From the NCBI GenBank assembly GCA_039197065.1, contig JBCCUL010000047.1, positions 1 to 48,994 of the forward strand: a stretch of 48,994 bases of DNA, written 5' to 3'. The translations under genes and the position numbers were made by a program. The notes beneath the pieces were generated by a model, which saw only the letters and a list, made by a program, of their open reading frames with translations, was not told the DNA's origin and did no database searches. How positions within the stretch are numbered: the stretch's first letter is position 1; each line of letters begins with the position of its first letter. Positions 18,055 to 25,897 of this stretch are shown piece by piece. This DNA is from JANQPX01 sp039197065. Lineage in GTDB: Bacteria; Pseudomonadota; Alphaproteobacteria; Geminicoccales; Geminicoccaceae.

Positions 18055-18890
18055 GCAATCCATCCATCGACCCTGGAGCGGATGGGGCGAAGATGGATTT
18101 CGCGGATGCGATGTCCTACGGCGACTATCTCGGCATTGAGGCCATCCTCGGTGAGCAGCGCCCGCTGAGCGACGCCCATGACGAACTCCTGTTCATCATC
18201 CAGCATCAGACCAGCGAACTCTGGATGAAGCTGATCATCCACGAAATCATGGCCGCGCGCTCGGCATTGAAGGCTGGCGACACCGCCAACATGTTCAAGA
18301 TGCTCGCACGGATCAGCCGGATCTTCGAGCAGCTCAACAACCAGTGGGACGTGCTGCGCACGATGACGCCTGCGGACTACACCCGCTTTCGCGAGGTGCT
18401 CGGACAGTCCTCCGGCTTTCAGTCCTACCAATACCGCCTGATCGAGTTTGCCCTGGGCAACCGCAACATCAACATGCTGAAGCCCCATGAGCAGACGCCA
18501 GATGTTCATAGGATACTGAAGGGCGAACTGGCCCGCCCCAGCCTCTATGACGAAGTGGTCGCCGTTCTGTTCGAGACGATCGACGGGCACAGAAACGACA
18601 TGCCCGCGCCACAACTCGACAGGCCGCATGAAGCCAGCCCCGCGATCCAGGCAAGGTGGAAGACCGTCTATGAGAATATCGACGCCTATTGGATGCTCTA
18701 TAAGCTCGGCGAAAAGCTGGTGGACCTTGAGGACTACTTTCGACGCTGGCGCTTCAACCACGTGACCACGGTCGAACGCGTCATTGGCTTCAAGCGCGGA
18801 ACCGGCGGCACCTCCGGCGTTCAATATCTGCACCGCATGCTCAGCGTCGAGCTCTTCCCGGAACTCTGGCATGTGCGTGGCGAGCTTTGA
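18051..18890 (+). CDS. kynA: Tryptophan 2,3-dioxygenase
   Basis: The 279-residue, all-helical heme enzyme opens the indole ring of tryptophan to N-formylkynurenine. Family landmarks are present: MSYGDYLGIEAIL, the HDELLFIIQHQTSELWMKL stretch with the active-site histidine, SSGFQSYQYRLIEF, and RWRFNHVTTVERVIG with the heme-ligand histidine, then GFKRGTGGTSGVQYL. The GTG at 18051 overlaps the ligase stop; an ATG at 18093 is an alternative but would trim conserved sequence. Placement directly after anthranilate-CoA ligase ties tryptophan breakdown to the aminobenzoyl-CoA route. Confidence 0.95.
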   Translation: MSNPSIDPGADGAKMDFADAMSYGDYLGIEAILGEQRPLSDAHDELLFIIQHQTSELWMKLIIHEIMAARSALKAGDTANMFKMLARISRIFEQLNNQWDVLRTMTPADYTRFREVLGQSSGFQSYQYRLIEFALGNRNINMLKPHEQTPDVHRILKGELARPSLYDEVVAVLFETIDGHRNDMPAPQLDRPHEASPAIQARWKTVYENIDAYWMLYKLGEKLVDLEDYFRRWRFNHVTTVERVIGFKRGTGGTSGVQYLHRMLSVELFPELWHVRGEL

Positions 18891-18892
18891 TC

Positions 18893-20086
18893 ATGTCAGC
18901 GCCGCTTCCGAGAAAGGACCTTTTCGAGATCCCCGAGGGGGTCATCTATCTCGATGGCAATTCGCTGGGACCGCTGCCGAAGGGCGCATTGCAGCGGGCA
19001 GAGACGGTGATCGGCGCCGAATGGGGCGGCGAGCTGATCCGGGCCTGGAATACCGCCGGTTGGATCTCGCTGCCAAAGCGGGTGGGCGATCGCATCGCGA
19101 AACTGATCGGCGCACCGGAAGGCTCGGTGGCGACGGGCGACACGCTATCGATCAAGGTGTATCAGGCGCTGGCGGCCGCCCTCAAGATGCGTCCCGAACG
19201 CAGGGTGATCCTGTCCGATGCCGGAAATTTCCCGACCGATCTCTACATGGCCGATGGTCTGGCGAAGCTGATCGACAAGGGCTATGAGCTGCGCACGCCG
19301 GCACCGGAGGAGGTGGCGGGCCATATCAGCGATGACGTTGTCGCTGTCATGCTGACCCAAGTCGACTACCGCACCGGTCGGCTGCATGACATGCAGGCGA
19401 TCACGCGGGCTGCGCACGCTGCCGGTGCCGTGATGATCTGGGATCTCGCCCATAGTGCTGGGGCCCTGCCCATCGATCTCGCGGCGAGCGAGGCCGAATT
19501 CGCCGTCGGCTGCACCTACAAATATCTGAACGGCGGCCCCGGCGCGCCGGCGTTCATCTATGTTCGCCCTGACATCATCGAGAACGTGGAGCCGGCGCTC
19601 GCGGGCTGGATGGGGCATGATGCGCCCTTCGCCATGGAGCTTGACTACCGTCCCGCGATGTCGACGGAACGTCTGCGCGTGGGCACGCCGCCGATCATTC
19701 AGCTCTCGATCCTCGATCAGGCGCTGAATGTCTGGGAGGACATCGACATATCGGCACTTCGCGCGGCATCGATCGAGCTCTCGGAGCTGTTCATCGCCGA
19801 GACCGAGGCCCGCTGTCCCGTACTGACCCTCGCGTCGCCCCGCGATCCGGCCATGCGCGGCTCTCAGATATCGTTCGCCTTCGAACACGGCTATGCCGTC
19901 ATGCAGGCCCTCATCGCCCACGGCGTCATCGGCGATTTTCGAGCTCCAGACATCATGCGTTTCGGCATCACGCCTCTTTACATCGACGAACAGGACGTGC
20001 GTCAGGCGGCGAAGATCATCGAGGATGTCCTCCATAGCGAACGCTGGCGCGATCCGGCCTATCAGACCGTCTCGCTGGTCACATGA
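18893..20086 (+). CDS. kynU: Kynureninase
   Basis: The 397-residue PLP enzyme cleaves kynurenine to anthranilate and alanine. It begins with the family's YLDGNSLGPLP, has WDLAHSAGALP with the PLP-contacting aspartate (D184) and CTYKYLNGGPGAP with the Schiff-base lysine (K210), and ends with a small C-terminal domain. The ATG at 18893 follows the kynA stop by 2 nt. Its product is the substrate of the ligase gene just upstream, so the pathway order is clear, but no kynurenine formamidase gene is present in between or nearby. Confidence 0.95.
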   Translation: MSAPLPRKDLFEIPEGVIYLDGNSLGPLPKGALQRAETVIGAEWGGELIRAWNTAGWISLPKRVGDRIAKLIGAPEGSVATGDTLSIKVYQALAAALKMRPERRVILSDAGNFPTDLYMADGLAKLIDKGYELRTPAPEEVAGHISDDVVAVMLTQVDYRTGRLHDMQAITRAAHAAGAVMIWDLAHSAGALPIDLAASEAEFAVGCTYKYLNGGPGAPAFIYVRPDIIENVEPALAGWMGHDAPFAMELDYRPAMSTERLRVGTPPIIQLSILDQALNVWEDIDISALRAASIELSELFIAETEARCPVLTLASPRDPAMRGSQISFAFEHGYAVMQALIAHGVIGDFRAPDIMRFGITPLYIDEQDVRQAAKIIEDVLHSERWRDPAYQTVSLVT

Positions 20087-20111
20087 ACGAAGGCAGGATG
20101 AAAGGGGCTGC

Positions 20112-20513
20112 ATGAAACCCGAGACCATTCACCCCGAAGGATGGGCGCCAGCGCTCGGCTACGCGAACGGCATGCTGATGCCGGATGGCACGCTCCACAT
20201 TGCCGGCCAGATCGGCTGGGACAAGGATAAGCGATTTCATGCCGGGGATTTCATCGGTCAGATGGAACAGGCGCTCGCCAACATCGCAGCCATCGTTCGA
20301 GCTGCAGGCGGCGATGTCACCGATGTCGGTCGCCTGACCTGGTTCGTGAAGGACAAAGCCGACTATCTTGCCCGACAGCAGGATGTCGGCGAGGCCTATC
20401 GACGCGTTTTCGGGAGGCATTTTCCGGCGATGTCGATGATCGTGGTCAAAGACCTGATAGAAGACGACGCCTTGGTGGAAATCGAGGCGACTGCCTTCAT
20501 CCAAAGACCTTAA
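20112..20513 (+). CDS. RidA/YjgF-family protein
   Basis: The 133-residue protein has the RidA beta-alpha fold: GWAPALGYANGMLM, the core strand LHIAGQIGWDKD, ALANIAAIVRAAGGDVTDVGRLTWFVKDK and the C-terminal LVEIEATAFI. RidA proteins hydrolyse reactive enamines/imines; some relatives in this setting are 2-aminomuconate deaminases. Which applies here is open, but the position in a tryptophan/aminobenzoyl-CoA operon that handles enamine intermediates fits either. The arginine usual near the C-terminus of true RidA is not evident, so deaminase activity on imines is uncertain. Confidence 0.85.
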   Translation: MKPETIHPEGWAPALGYANGMLMPDGTLHIAGQIGWDKDKRFHAGDFIGQMEQALANIAAIVRAAGGDVTDVGRLTWFVKDKADYLARQQDVGEAYRRVFGRHFPAMSMIVVKDLIEDDALVEIEATAFIQRP

Positions 20514-20542
20514 CGTCAACACAGGGCAGCAGGGAGAAGAAC

Positions 20543-20983
20543 ATGCCTGATCTCGACAAAGGTATCACCCGGAATGGCTAGGGCACCAAGCTCGACATCC
20601 TTGGCCAGACCTATTTCATCAAGGCCTGGTGCGAGACCACGTTCGCGTTCGAGACCAACTCGGAGCCGGGTCAATATGTGCCCGTCCATATCCATCCGAC
20701 ACAGGACGAATTCATCCTGGTGCAAGAGGGCGAACTTGACCTGAAGCTGGATGGCGTCTGGAGCAAGGCCAAGGCAGGCGATCTGGTCCGCATGCCGAAG
20801 GGTGTGCCGCATGGTTATTTCAACAAATCCGACAAGCCGGCGCGAGCACTCTTCTGGGTGTCGCCGGCAGGTAAGCTGAAGGAGCTGTTCGACGAACTGC
20901 ACGAGCTCACGGATGTCGAGGAAGTCGTGCGACTGTCCGCCGAGCATGACGTCGACTTTCTACCCCCCGAGGCCAACGACTAG
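20543..20983 (+). pseudogene. Cupin-domain protein gene interrupted by an in-frame TAG
   Basis: From the ATG at 20543 (preceded by AGGGAGAAG) the frame reads 12 codons (ending TRNG), hits TAG at 20579-20581, and then continues open to 20983 in the same frame with clear cupin sequence: VPVHIHPTQDEFILVQEGEL carries the metal-binding HxH...E, and MPKGVPHGYFN the last histidine. The G-x-G spacing suggests the TAG replaces a CAG or GAG codon. The remainder looks undamaged, so this is a recent nonsense change, a sequencing error, or an amber-readthrough gene; an ATG at 20678 would restart too late to keep the fold whole. Confidence 0.75.
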
Positions 20984-21132
20984 AAAACATCAAATTTCGC
21001 GGAACCGGCTCTCCCTTGGCCTCGGTCAACGGCGAGCCGAGTTCCTTGGCGAGATGAGATGTTCGCTGAGATCGATGCGCCTGAGCCCCTCAAACCGGCC
21101 GTCGAACGAAGAATGAAGGACAGGAGGGCAAG

Positions 21133-22629
21133 ATGACCATCAAACGAAAGACAGTGGCCGTCATTGGCGGCGGGGTCAGCGGCCTTGCCGCGGCCAAGGC
21201 GTTCGATGAGCGGGGCCACCGTGTCCTGGGCTTCGAGCGCAGCCATGATTTCGGCGGGGTTTGGGAGCCATCGCGCTCCTATCCCGATGTGCAGACCCAG
21301 TCACCAAAGGATCTCTACCGTTATACCGATCACCCCATGCCCGAGAGCTATCCGGAATGGCCGAAAGGGCCGGACGTGCATGCCTATCTGCACTCTTATG
21401 CGGAGAAGCATCGCCTCGCCCGGCTGTTCCGTCTGAACACCAACGTCCTCTCCATGGACCGACGGAGCGACGGCGAGCCCGGATGGATCCTGGCCCTCGA
21501 TGCCGGCGGGCAGGTCTGGACGGAGGATGTCGACTTCGTCGCCGTCTGCACCGGTCAGTTCTCCGAGAAGAACATCATCACCCATCCCGGCCAGAAGGCG
21601 TTTGCCGCCGAAGGCGGTCAGGTGATGCATTCATCCGAATACACCGATCCCTCGATCTGCGACGGCAAACATGTTGTGGTGCTGGGCGGTTCGAAATCGG
21701 CGACCGACATCGCGGTGAACGCGGCGAATAACGGCGCCAAGTCGGTCCATCTGGTCTATCTCGAAAACGTCTGGCGGATCCCCTATTTCGTCGGCGGCAT
21801 CAATTTCAAGCGGCTCCTCTACATGCGCGCCCAGGAGATGCAGTTCAACGGCTGGGGGACATCCAGTCCGATCAAGAGAGCCCTTGGCGCGCTAGCACAA
21901 CCGCTGATCTGGGCCAATTTCCGCGGGCTCGAAACGCTCCTAAAACTGCAGCTCGGGCTCAAGCGCCACAACATGGTGCCCAAGACCCCGATCGAAAAGG
22001 AGGTATCCTGCTCCGTGCCGATCGTGACGCCGGGCTTCTTCGAGGCGCTGAATGCCGGCCGGATCACGCCGATCATGGGGACGTTCGAACGCTTTGAGGA
22101 AGGACAGCAGCTCCGCCTGACGTCGGGTGACGTCATCCCCTGCGACATCGCCATCCAGGCCGTCGGCTGGAAGCTGGGCGTGCCGTTCTTGCCGAAGGCG
22201 TATCAAGAAAAGCTAATCGAGCACGATGGCCAGTACCGGGTCTATCGCCTGGCGGTCAATCCCGATCTGCCGGAAATGGGCTTCGTCGGTTTCAATTCGA
22301 GCTTCTGCACGGTGCTGTCGGCCGAGCTGATCGCCAACTGGCTGGTGCGCTATGCCGATGGTCAGCTCGCGCAGCAACCGACGGCAAAGGAGATGAACGA
22401 CAATATCGAGATGATGCTGGATTGGCGGCGAAACCAGCGCCCAGCGGCCAAGGTCTATGGCGGCCTCTGCTCCGCGCCGTTCCACTTCCAGCATTTCGAC
22501 GAGCTCATGCAGGACATGGGTGCTGCGACCTGGAAACGCTCGAACCCGCTGGCTGAGCAGTTCAGCTATCCGGATGCCGAGGCCTACAGCGCCTTTCTCG
22601 CCTCCGTCCCGCAATACCAAGCTGGCTGA
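21133..22629 (+). CDS. Flavin-containing monooxygenase (class B, FMO/BVMO-like)
   Basis: The 498-residue protein has an FAD site AVIGGGVSGLAAAKAF (about 9-24), an FMO-type fingerprint GGQVMHSSEY (matching the FxGxxxHxxxY/W pattern), and a second dinucleotide site VVLGGSKSATDIA for NADPH. It would use NADPH and O2 to oxygenate a soft nucleophile or a ketone; FMO and Baeyer-Villiger activities cannot be separated here. The start at 21133 has an ACAGGAGGG site. It lies downstream of the broken cupin after a 150-bp gap and could belong to the aromatic operon or be separate. Confidence 0.88.
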   Translation: MTIKRKTVAVIGGGVSGLAAAKAFDERGHRVLGFERSHDFGGVWEPSRSYPDVQTQSPKDLYRYTDHPMPESYPEWPKGPDVHAYLHSYAEKHRLARLFRLNTNVLSMDRRSDGEPGWILALDAGGQVWTEDVDFVAVCTGQFSEKNIITHPGQKAFAAEGGQVMHSSEYTDPSICDGKHVVVLGGSKSATDIAVNAANNGAKSVHLVYLENVWRIPYFVGGINFKRLLYMRAQEMQFNGWGTSSPIKRALGALAQPLIWANFRGLETLLKLQLGLKRHNMVPKTPIEKEVSCSVPIVTPGFFEALNAGRITPIMGTFERFEEGQQLRLTSGDVIPCDIAIQAVGWKLGVPFLPKAYQEKLIEHDGQYRVYRLAVNPDLPEMGFVGFNSSFCTVLSAELIANWLVRYADGQLAQQPTAKEMNDNIEMMLDWRRNQRPAAKVYGGLCSAPFHFQHFDELMQDMGAATWKRSNPLAEQFSYPDAEAYSAFLASVPQYQAG

Positions 22630-22688
22630 AACGATCATCGGAACACTGAATCAGGTGGCGGCGTCAGTGCACTAGATCAAACCATATT

Positions 22689-22706
22689 GCTCCGACTTAT
22701 CGGAGT
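22689..22706. terminator. Hairpin between convergent operons
   Basis: CTCCGA and TCGGAG pair around CTTA, with a flanking G-T pair. It lies between the end of the FMO gene and the end of the leftward five-gene operon. There is no clear T-run, so terminator function is tentative. Confidence 0.35.
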
Positions 22707-22732
22707 TGGTGACAGCCTCTGACCCGAACGGC

Positions 22733-22912
22733 CTATTGTTTGTTTGCCCCGTTTTCGAAAGGTTTGTTCTCGGCGATGAAGCGCGCGGCCAGGAGCAGGG
22801 CGCCCATGGTGAAGTCCTTGCCATGCTCGTTGATCATTTCCGTCGATAGATCAGCCAGCTTCTTGAAGAAGAGGTCTTTGCTGAGTTCTTCCGGGCTAAG
22901 TTGTGTCGCCAT
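22733..22912 (-). CDS. Small protein of unknown function, last gene of five-gene operon
   Basis: A 59-residue soluble, amphipathic helical protein beginning MATQLSPEELSKDLFFKKLA. The start at 22912 is chosen because AGGAGG lies 9 nt before it; the ATG at 22921 would touch that site. I do not recognise the family. Its distance of 34 nt from the WD40 gene and the strong ribosome site argue that it is a real, highly translated gene. It could be a subunit or an adaptor for the WD40 protein. Confidence 0.7.
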   Translation of the reverse strand: MATQLSPEELSKDLFFKKLADLSTEMINEHGKDFTMGALLLAARFIAENKPFENGANKQ

Positions 22913-22946
22913 GGAATTCATCCTCCTATTTTCCCGTTATCGAGGT

Positions 22947-24089
22947 TTACTTGAACAACTGCTGCGGAAGTTCGATGATCGATGCCAGTCCATGGCTGCT
23001 GCCGACGGCGATGTAACCGGCATCGCCGGACCATCTGATCGAGCCGACCGCACCTTGTCCTTCGGGCTTGATCACCAGTTCGTCGGACTTCCCGATCTGG
23101 GTGATGATCAGCATGCCGTTCTCGTAGCCGGCGGCGACCAGGGGGTGGGTCGGGTGATTGGCGATGGCCTCGACGGCGGCGAGACCAGGCTTGCCGGTGT
23201 TCAGCGACGCTGGATGCGTACCGTTCGCTATCAATTGATCGAGCGGCCAGGCGATGATCCGGAAAGCGCCGCTGGTGATGAGGGTCTCGCTGTCGGTCGT
23301 CCAGGCCAGCGTGTGCACGGCGGCTGGGTAGTCGGGAAGAATGATCTGTTCCTTGCTGTCCAGCTGCCAGACGGTGACTCCGCCCTCTACCTGGCCGAGT
23401 GCGAGTTTGGTCTGATCGGAACTCCAGGCCAGGCAGGATGGACGTTCGCAAGGTGACAGTTCGCCCAGTTTCTCAGGTTTTTCCGCTATTTTCCAGACTG
23501 TTACGTGGGTTTTGCAAGCGACAGCAAGCTGGCTTCCGTCAGCGGAGAACGCAAGGTTCGCGATTGGCTCGTCGGTATCAAGGGCCTCGGGTTCCGTCCT
23601 CGGACCTCTGATAAGCATGACCCGGTTGTCATCCGTTGCACAGGCAAGATCGCCGGTTGTCGGCGCATGATCCAGCGCAATGATCGGGGCGCCCTGCGGT
23701 TTGGAAAAAGGCGTGCGCTCGCCACCGATTGTGAGGCTGGTGAGCGCGCCGGATGCGTCGCCGATGACGAAGCCGTGCTTGCCGTAAGCGGTCAGCGCGA
23801 CGGGCGTGCGCTCCTGCAAAGCTATGCGGGTGATCGGCGGGAGCGGCTTGATTCGCGGCAAAATAGACTGGCGTCCATCCTCGGCGCTGATGCGGATTCG
23901 CTTGGCGGCGGGTTCGGCGTCCTTGGTCTTGGCGATCGCCACCGAACCGTCGGCAAGGGCGAAGGCGACGGCACCTGAGCTGCTGTCAAAGGCGATATCG
24001 ACCACCGGAGCATCCTGCTCCCAGGATCGCCCGAGCAGGCCAAATAAACTGAAGTCCTCCGCTTCCATCCGATCCATGTTTTCTTCCAT
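22947..24089 (-). CDS. WD40-repeat protein of unknown function
   Basis: The 380-residue protein has no signal peptide and reads as a beta-propeller through most of its length. Repeat ends are visible as SVAIAKT, HVTVWKI, GVTVWQL, RIIAWPL and GMLIITQ, each about 40-45 residues apart, with preceding S-x-D-G/x-x-LA strands such as LAFSADGSQLAVAC and LAWSSDQTKLALGQ. WD40 propellers in bacteria are docking platforms rather than enzymes. The start may be the ATG at 24077, which has GGAAGA 5 nt upstream, rather than 24089, which follows an A8 tract. It is the fourth gene of an unrecognised operon. Confidence 0.85.
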   Translation of the reverse strand: MEENMDRMEAEDFSLFGLLGRSWEQDAPVVDIAFDSSSGAVAFALADGSVAIAKTKDAEPAAKRIRISAEDGRQSILPRIKPLPPITRIALQERTPVALTAYGKHGFVIGDASGALTSLTIGGERTPFSKPQGAPIIALDHAPTTGDLACATDDNRVMLIRGPRTEPEALDTDEPIANLAFSADGSQLAVACKTHVTVWKIAEKPEKLGELSPCERPSCLAWSSDQTKLALGQVEGGVTVWQLDSKEQIILPDYPAAVHTLAWTTDSETLITSGAFRIIAWPLDQLIANGTHPASLNTGKPGLAAVEAIANHPTHPLVAAGYENGMLIITQIGKSDELVIKPEGQGAVGSIRWSGDAGYIAVGSSHGLASIIELPQQLFK

Positions 24090-24101
24090 TTTTTTTCGAA
24101 C

Positions 24102-24398
24102 TTACTGAGCTTCTGCAATCTCTTTGTCTAAAGCGTTCAGTTGCTCCGCGAGTTCATCCAGTTCGCGCTCGCAGTCTTCGCAGACGGCGATGGCGGCCTT
24201 GTAGCGGGCTTCGAGATCTGCACGCGCGAAAAGCATGGCCTCGCTTTCGCCGTTCCGCTCGATCATCTCGATGCAGGCGAGCAACTCGACCTCGGCGCCG
24301 GAGCGTGCCTGGGTGTTCAGGAGCTGCTTCGAGTTAAGCGCAGCCAGCTTCTCTACCAAAGCCATGCGTTTTTGCATCAGATCTGCGACGTCGCTCAT
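24102..24398 (-). CDS. Coiled-coil protein of unknown function
   Basis: The 98-residue protein is almost entirely helical with heptad-like leucines (MQKRMALVEKLAALNSKQLL at the N-terminus and CERELDELAEQLNALDKEI at the C-terminus). Two cysteines, C-E-D-C in AVCEDCERE, might bind metal or form a disulfide. The start codon overlaps the stop of the preceding gene (ATGA), so synthesis is coupled. It was not recognised as any family; a dimeric scaffold partner of the WD40 protein is possible. Confidence 0.75.
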   Translation of the reverse strand: MSDVADLMQKRMALVEKLAALNSKQLLNTQARSGAEVELLACIEMIERNGESEAMLFARADLEARYKAAIAVCEDCERELDELAEQLNALDKEIAEAQ

Positions 24399-24883
24399 GA
24401 CTTTTCCTCAGGCAAGTCAATCCGGAGGCTGGCAGCCTCCTCGACGGCGGCGAGGATTTGCTGGAGGCCGCCGATGTCGGAGATGAAGTGGGCTTCGGCT
24501 TTGTCTATGTAGGACTGCAGCGTGTTCCAGATGTCGAGGCGCAGCAGCTTTTGCGGATCGCCGGCCATCTCTTCGAAATCCTGGAGGCGGAACTGGTGAT
24601 GGAGACCGATGCCCGTCGTGACGAACTCGGCAAGTTCGGCGCCGTGGGTTTCGATGAAGGGGAGCAGCAGCGGGTGGTCGCCGAAGGTGATGCCGCGCTT
24701 TTCCAGCTCCTCTTGCACATAGGTCTGGAAGTGACGCTGCAGCAGGTATTGGCTGTCGGTAAGAAAACGGATTGAGAGCACCAGGTCCTGATCTGCGCGC
24801 GTCATGATTTCGGCTGCGATGCCGCCAGGCGACGGGCGCAGTTCTTCCGGTAGGCCGCCATCTGTCGGTGGGGGCTCGGTCAT
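24395..24883 (-). CDS. Protein of unknown function, second gene of five-gene operon
   Basis: A 162-residue, acidic, helical soluble protein without signal or membrane segment. The N-terminal 18 residues are proline-rich and likely disordered; the core contains LSIRFLTDSQYLLQRHFQTY and histidines in TTGIGLHHQFRLQDFEEM, which could be a ligand or metal site but match nothing I know. GGAGG precedes the ATG at 24883, and both ends overlap neighbouring genes by ATGA (24880-24883 and 24395-24398). That double coupling is strong evidence of a real gene whose product works in a fixed ratio with its neighbours. Confidence 0.8.
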   Translation of the reverse strand: MTEPPPTDGGLPEELRPSPGGIAAEIMTRADQDLVLSIRFLTDSQYLLQRHFQTYVQEELEKRGITFGDHPLLLPFIETHGAELAEFVTTGIGLHHQFRLQDFEEMAGDPQKLLRLDIWNTLQSYIDKAEAHFISDIGGLQQILAAVEEAASLRIDLPEEKS

Positions 24884-25221
24884 GTCGATCCTCCAGCCGA
24901 TGGCTGGTTGATTTCCCAGATGATCTCCTCGCCGTCCCGGCCGATGAAACCATCGATGGCGGCGGTGATGCCCGCAGCATCTTCCGCTTCGACAGCGCGG
25001 CGGACGAGATCGGCGAGTTGCCAGGCATTGTCGATGCCGGGGCTCTTGCCGCCGAAGAATTTGCTCGATGAGACGGAAAGCTCGAACTCGCCATGCCACT
25101 CGATGGTCACCGACCCGATGGGCTTTTCGGCATAGAGCACGAGGAGGGACAAGACCTCGCTTTCCCCAGCGCTCGCCAGGGTGCGTTCGGTCATCTGGAT
25201 CGCATAGCTGTCAGCCGTCAC
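24880..25221 (-). CDS. Protein of unknown function, first gene of five-gene operon
   Basis: An approximately 113-residue protein with a beta-strand-rich first half (EVLSLLVLYAEKPIGSVTIEW and FELSVSS) and a helical second half (NAWQLADLVRRAVEAEDAAG), ending in a strand-like EEIIWEIN. The start is uncertain: GTG at 25221 is preferred, an ATG lies at 25194, and a TTG at 25293 has no ribosome site. No family is recognised. It is coupled by ATGA to the next gene and faces the monooxygenase promoter region, so it may respond to the same inducer. Confidence 0.7.
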   Translation of the reverse strand: MTADSYAIQMTERTLASAGESEVLSLLVLYAEKPIGSVTIEWHGEFELSVSSSKFFGGKSPGIDNAWQLADLVRRAVEAEDAAGITAAIDGFIGRDGEEIIWEINQPSAGGST

Positions 25222-25349
25222 GATGCCTGCCCCGACCTTCCCGGCCCGGCGCCGTCGCGCGTAAGCCGATTGATTTTGACCAATAGTGACCAAGCCAAAA
25301 ACCAGACGTCAACTGATTTTCATTGGAAATACGAAATAAAAATGCAATA

Positions 25350-25368
25350 AATGATTGATCATTCAATC
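25350..25368. promoter_or_regulatory. Overlapping palindromes in the divergent regulatory region
   Basis: AATGAT-TG-ATCATT (25350-25363) overlaps GATTGA-TCAT-TCAATC (25353-25368); both have perfect 6-nt arms. They lie in an AT-rich interval between the unknown operon and the sigma-54 activator sites. This may be an operator for the leftward operon. The protein that would bind is unknown. Confidence 0.35.
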
Positions 25369-25383
25369 GATGTTATTTGAATA

Positions 25384-25400
25384 TGTCTCAATGTGACACA
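25384..25400 (+). promoter_or_regulatory. Upstream activator site 1 for the sigma-54 promoter
   Basis: TGTCTCA-ATG-TGACACA fits the near-palindrome TGTnnCA-N3-TGAnACA, matching site 2 at 25418-25434. The two centres are 34 bp apart, close to three helical turns, and lie about 130 and 97 bp upstream of the predicted start of transcription. This is the normal arrangement for an AcoR/MimR-type activator such as the one encoded at 37544-39622. Confidence 0.6.
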
Positions 25401-25417
25401 GATTGTATCAATCGACC

Positions 25418-25434
25418 TGTGCCAAAATGAAACA
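25418..25434 (+). promoter_or_regulatory. Upstream activator site 2 for the sigma-54 promoter
   Basis: TGTGCCA-AAA-TGAAACA has the same TGTnnCA-N3-TGAnACA form as site 1. A further half-site TGACACA follows at 25436-25442. See the promoter at 25498-25513. Confidence 0.6.
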
Positions 25435-25497
25435 ATGACACAATCGCCTATCGATATGAAATGATGTAACCTATTGAAAAACGGCAAAAAGAAAACT

Positions 25498-25513
25498 TGG
25501 CACGCGCCTTGCT
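25498..25513 (+). promoter_or_regulatory. Sigma-54 (-24/-12) promoter of the monooxygenase operon
   Basis: TGGCAC-N5-TTGCT is an essentially perfect sigma-54 promoter: the -24 GG (25499-25500) and -12 GC (25511-25512) are correctly spaced. Transcription should start near 25523. Two activator sites lie upstream, and a sigma-54 activator gene is present 12 kb away, so induction requires ATP-driven open-complex formation. Confidence 0.85.
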
Positions 25514-25600
25514 CTTTACTTCCTCACGAACAAGCCGATCCGACATGACTGCTGATGCAGGTTTGAACGGATCGCCAAAGAACGAAGGAAGGGAAGCTGC

Positions 25601-25897
25601 ATGGGCTCCTGGCTCGGAGGTAAGAGCACCGTCTCGAACGACATGACGTTCGTGCTGAGCGGACGTCGCCATTTCGGTGTTTCCCCGTCGATCCTGCGCG
25701 CCATCGCGAACCGGGACCTTCGCCATCCCAATCCGGTCCGCCCGGTTGTCTCCGATCCGACGAGTTCCGCACGCACTCCTACCCGTGCGGCCCTTCTCGC
25801 GCATCGAGCACTGGGCGGACCAAGGAGTTTCATGGCTGCGCCGTCACCGCGCGTGGCCGCTCAAGATCAACGCATCGTTGTTGTGGAGGACAAATAA
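25601..25897 (+). CDS. Possible leader ORF upstream of the monooxygenase
   Basis: This 98-codon frame starts at an ATG with an excellent site (GAAGGAAGGGAA) and ends 1 nt before the hydroxylase start codon, so translation of one could feed the other. The protein is basic, R/P/S-rich and without domain character. It could be a real coupling peptide or simply untranslated leader that happens to be open; another frame here is also open into the hydroxylase gene. Conservation in relatives would decide. Confidence 0.35.
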   Translation: MGSWLGGKSTVSNDMTFVLSGRRHFGVSPSILRAIANRDLRHPNPVRPVVSDPTSSARTPTRAALLAHRALGGPRSFMAAPSPRVAAQDQRIVVVEDK

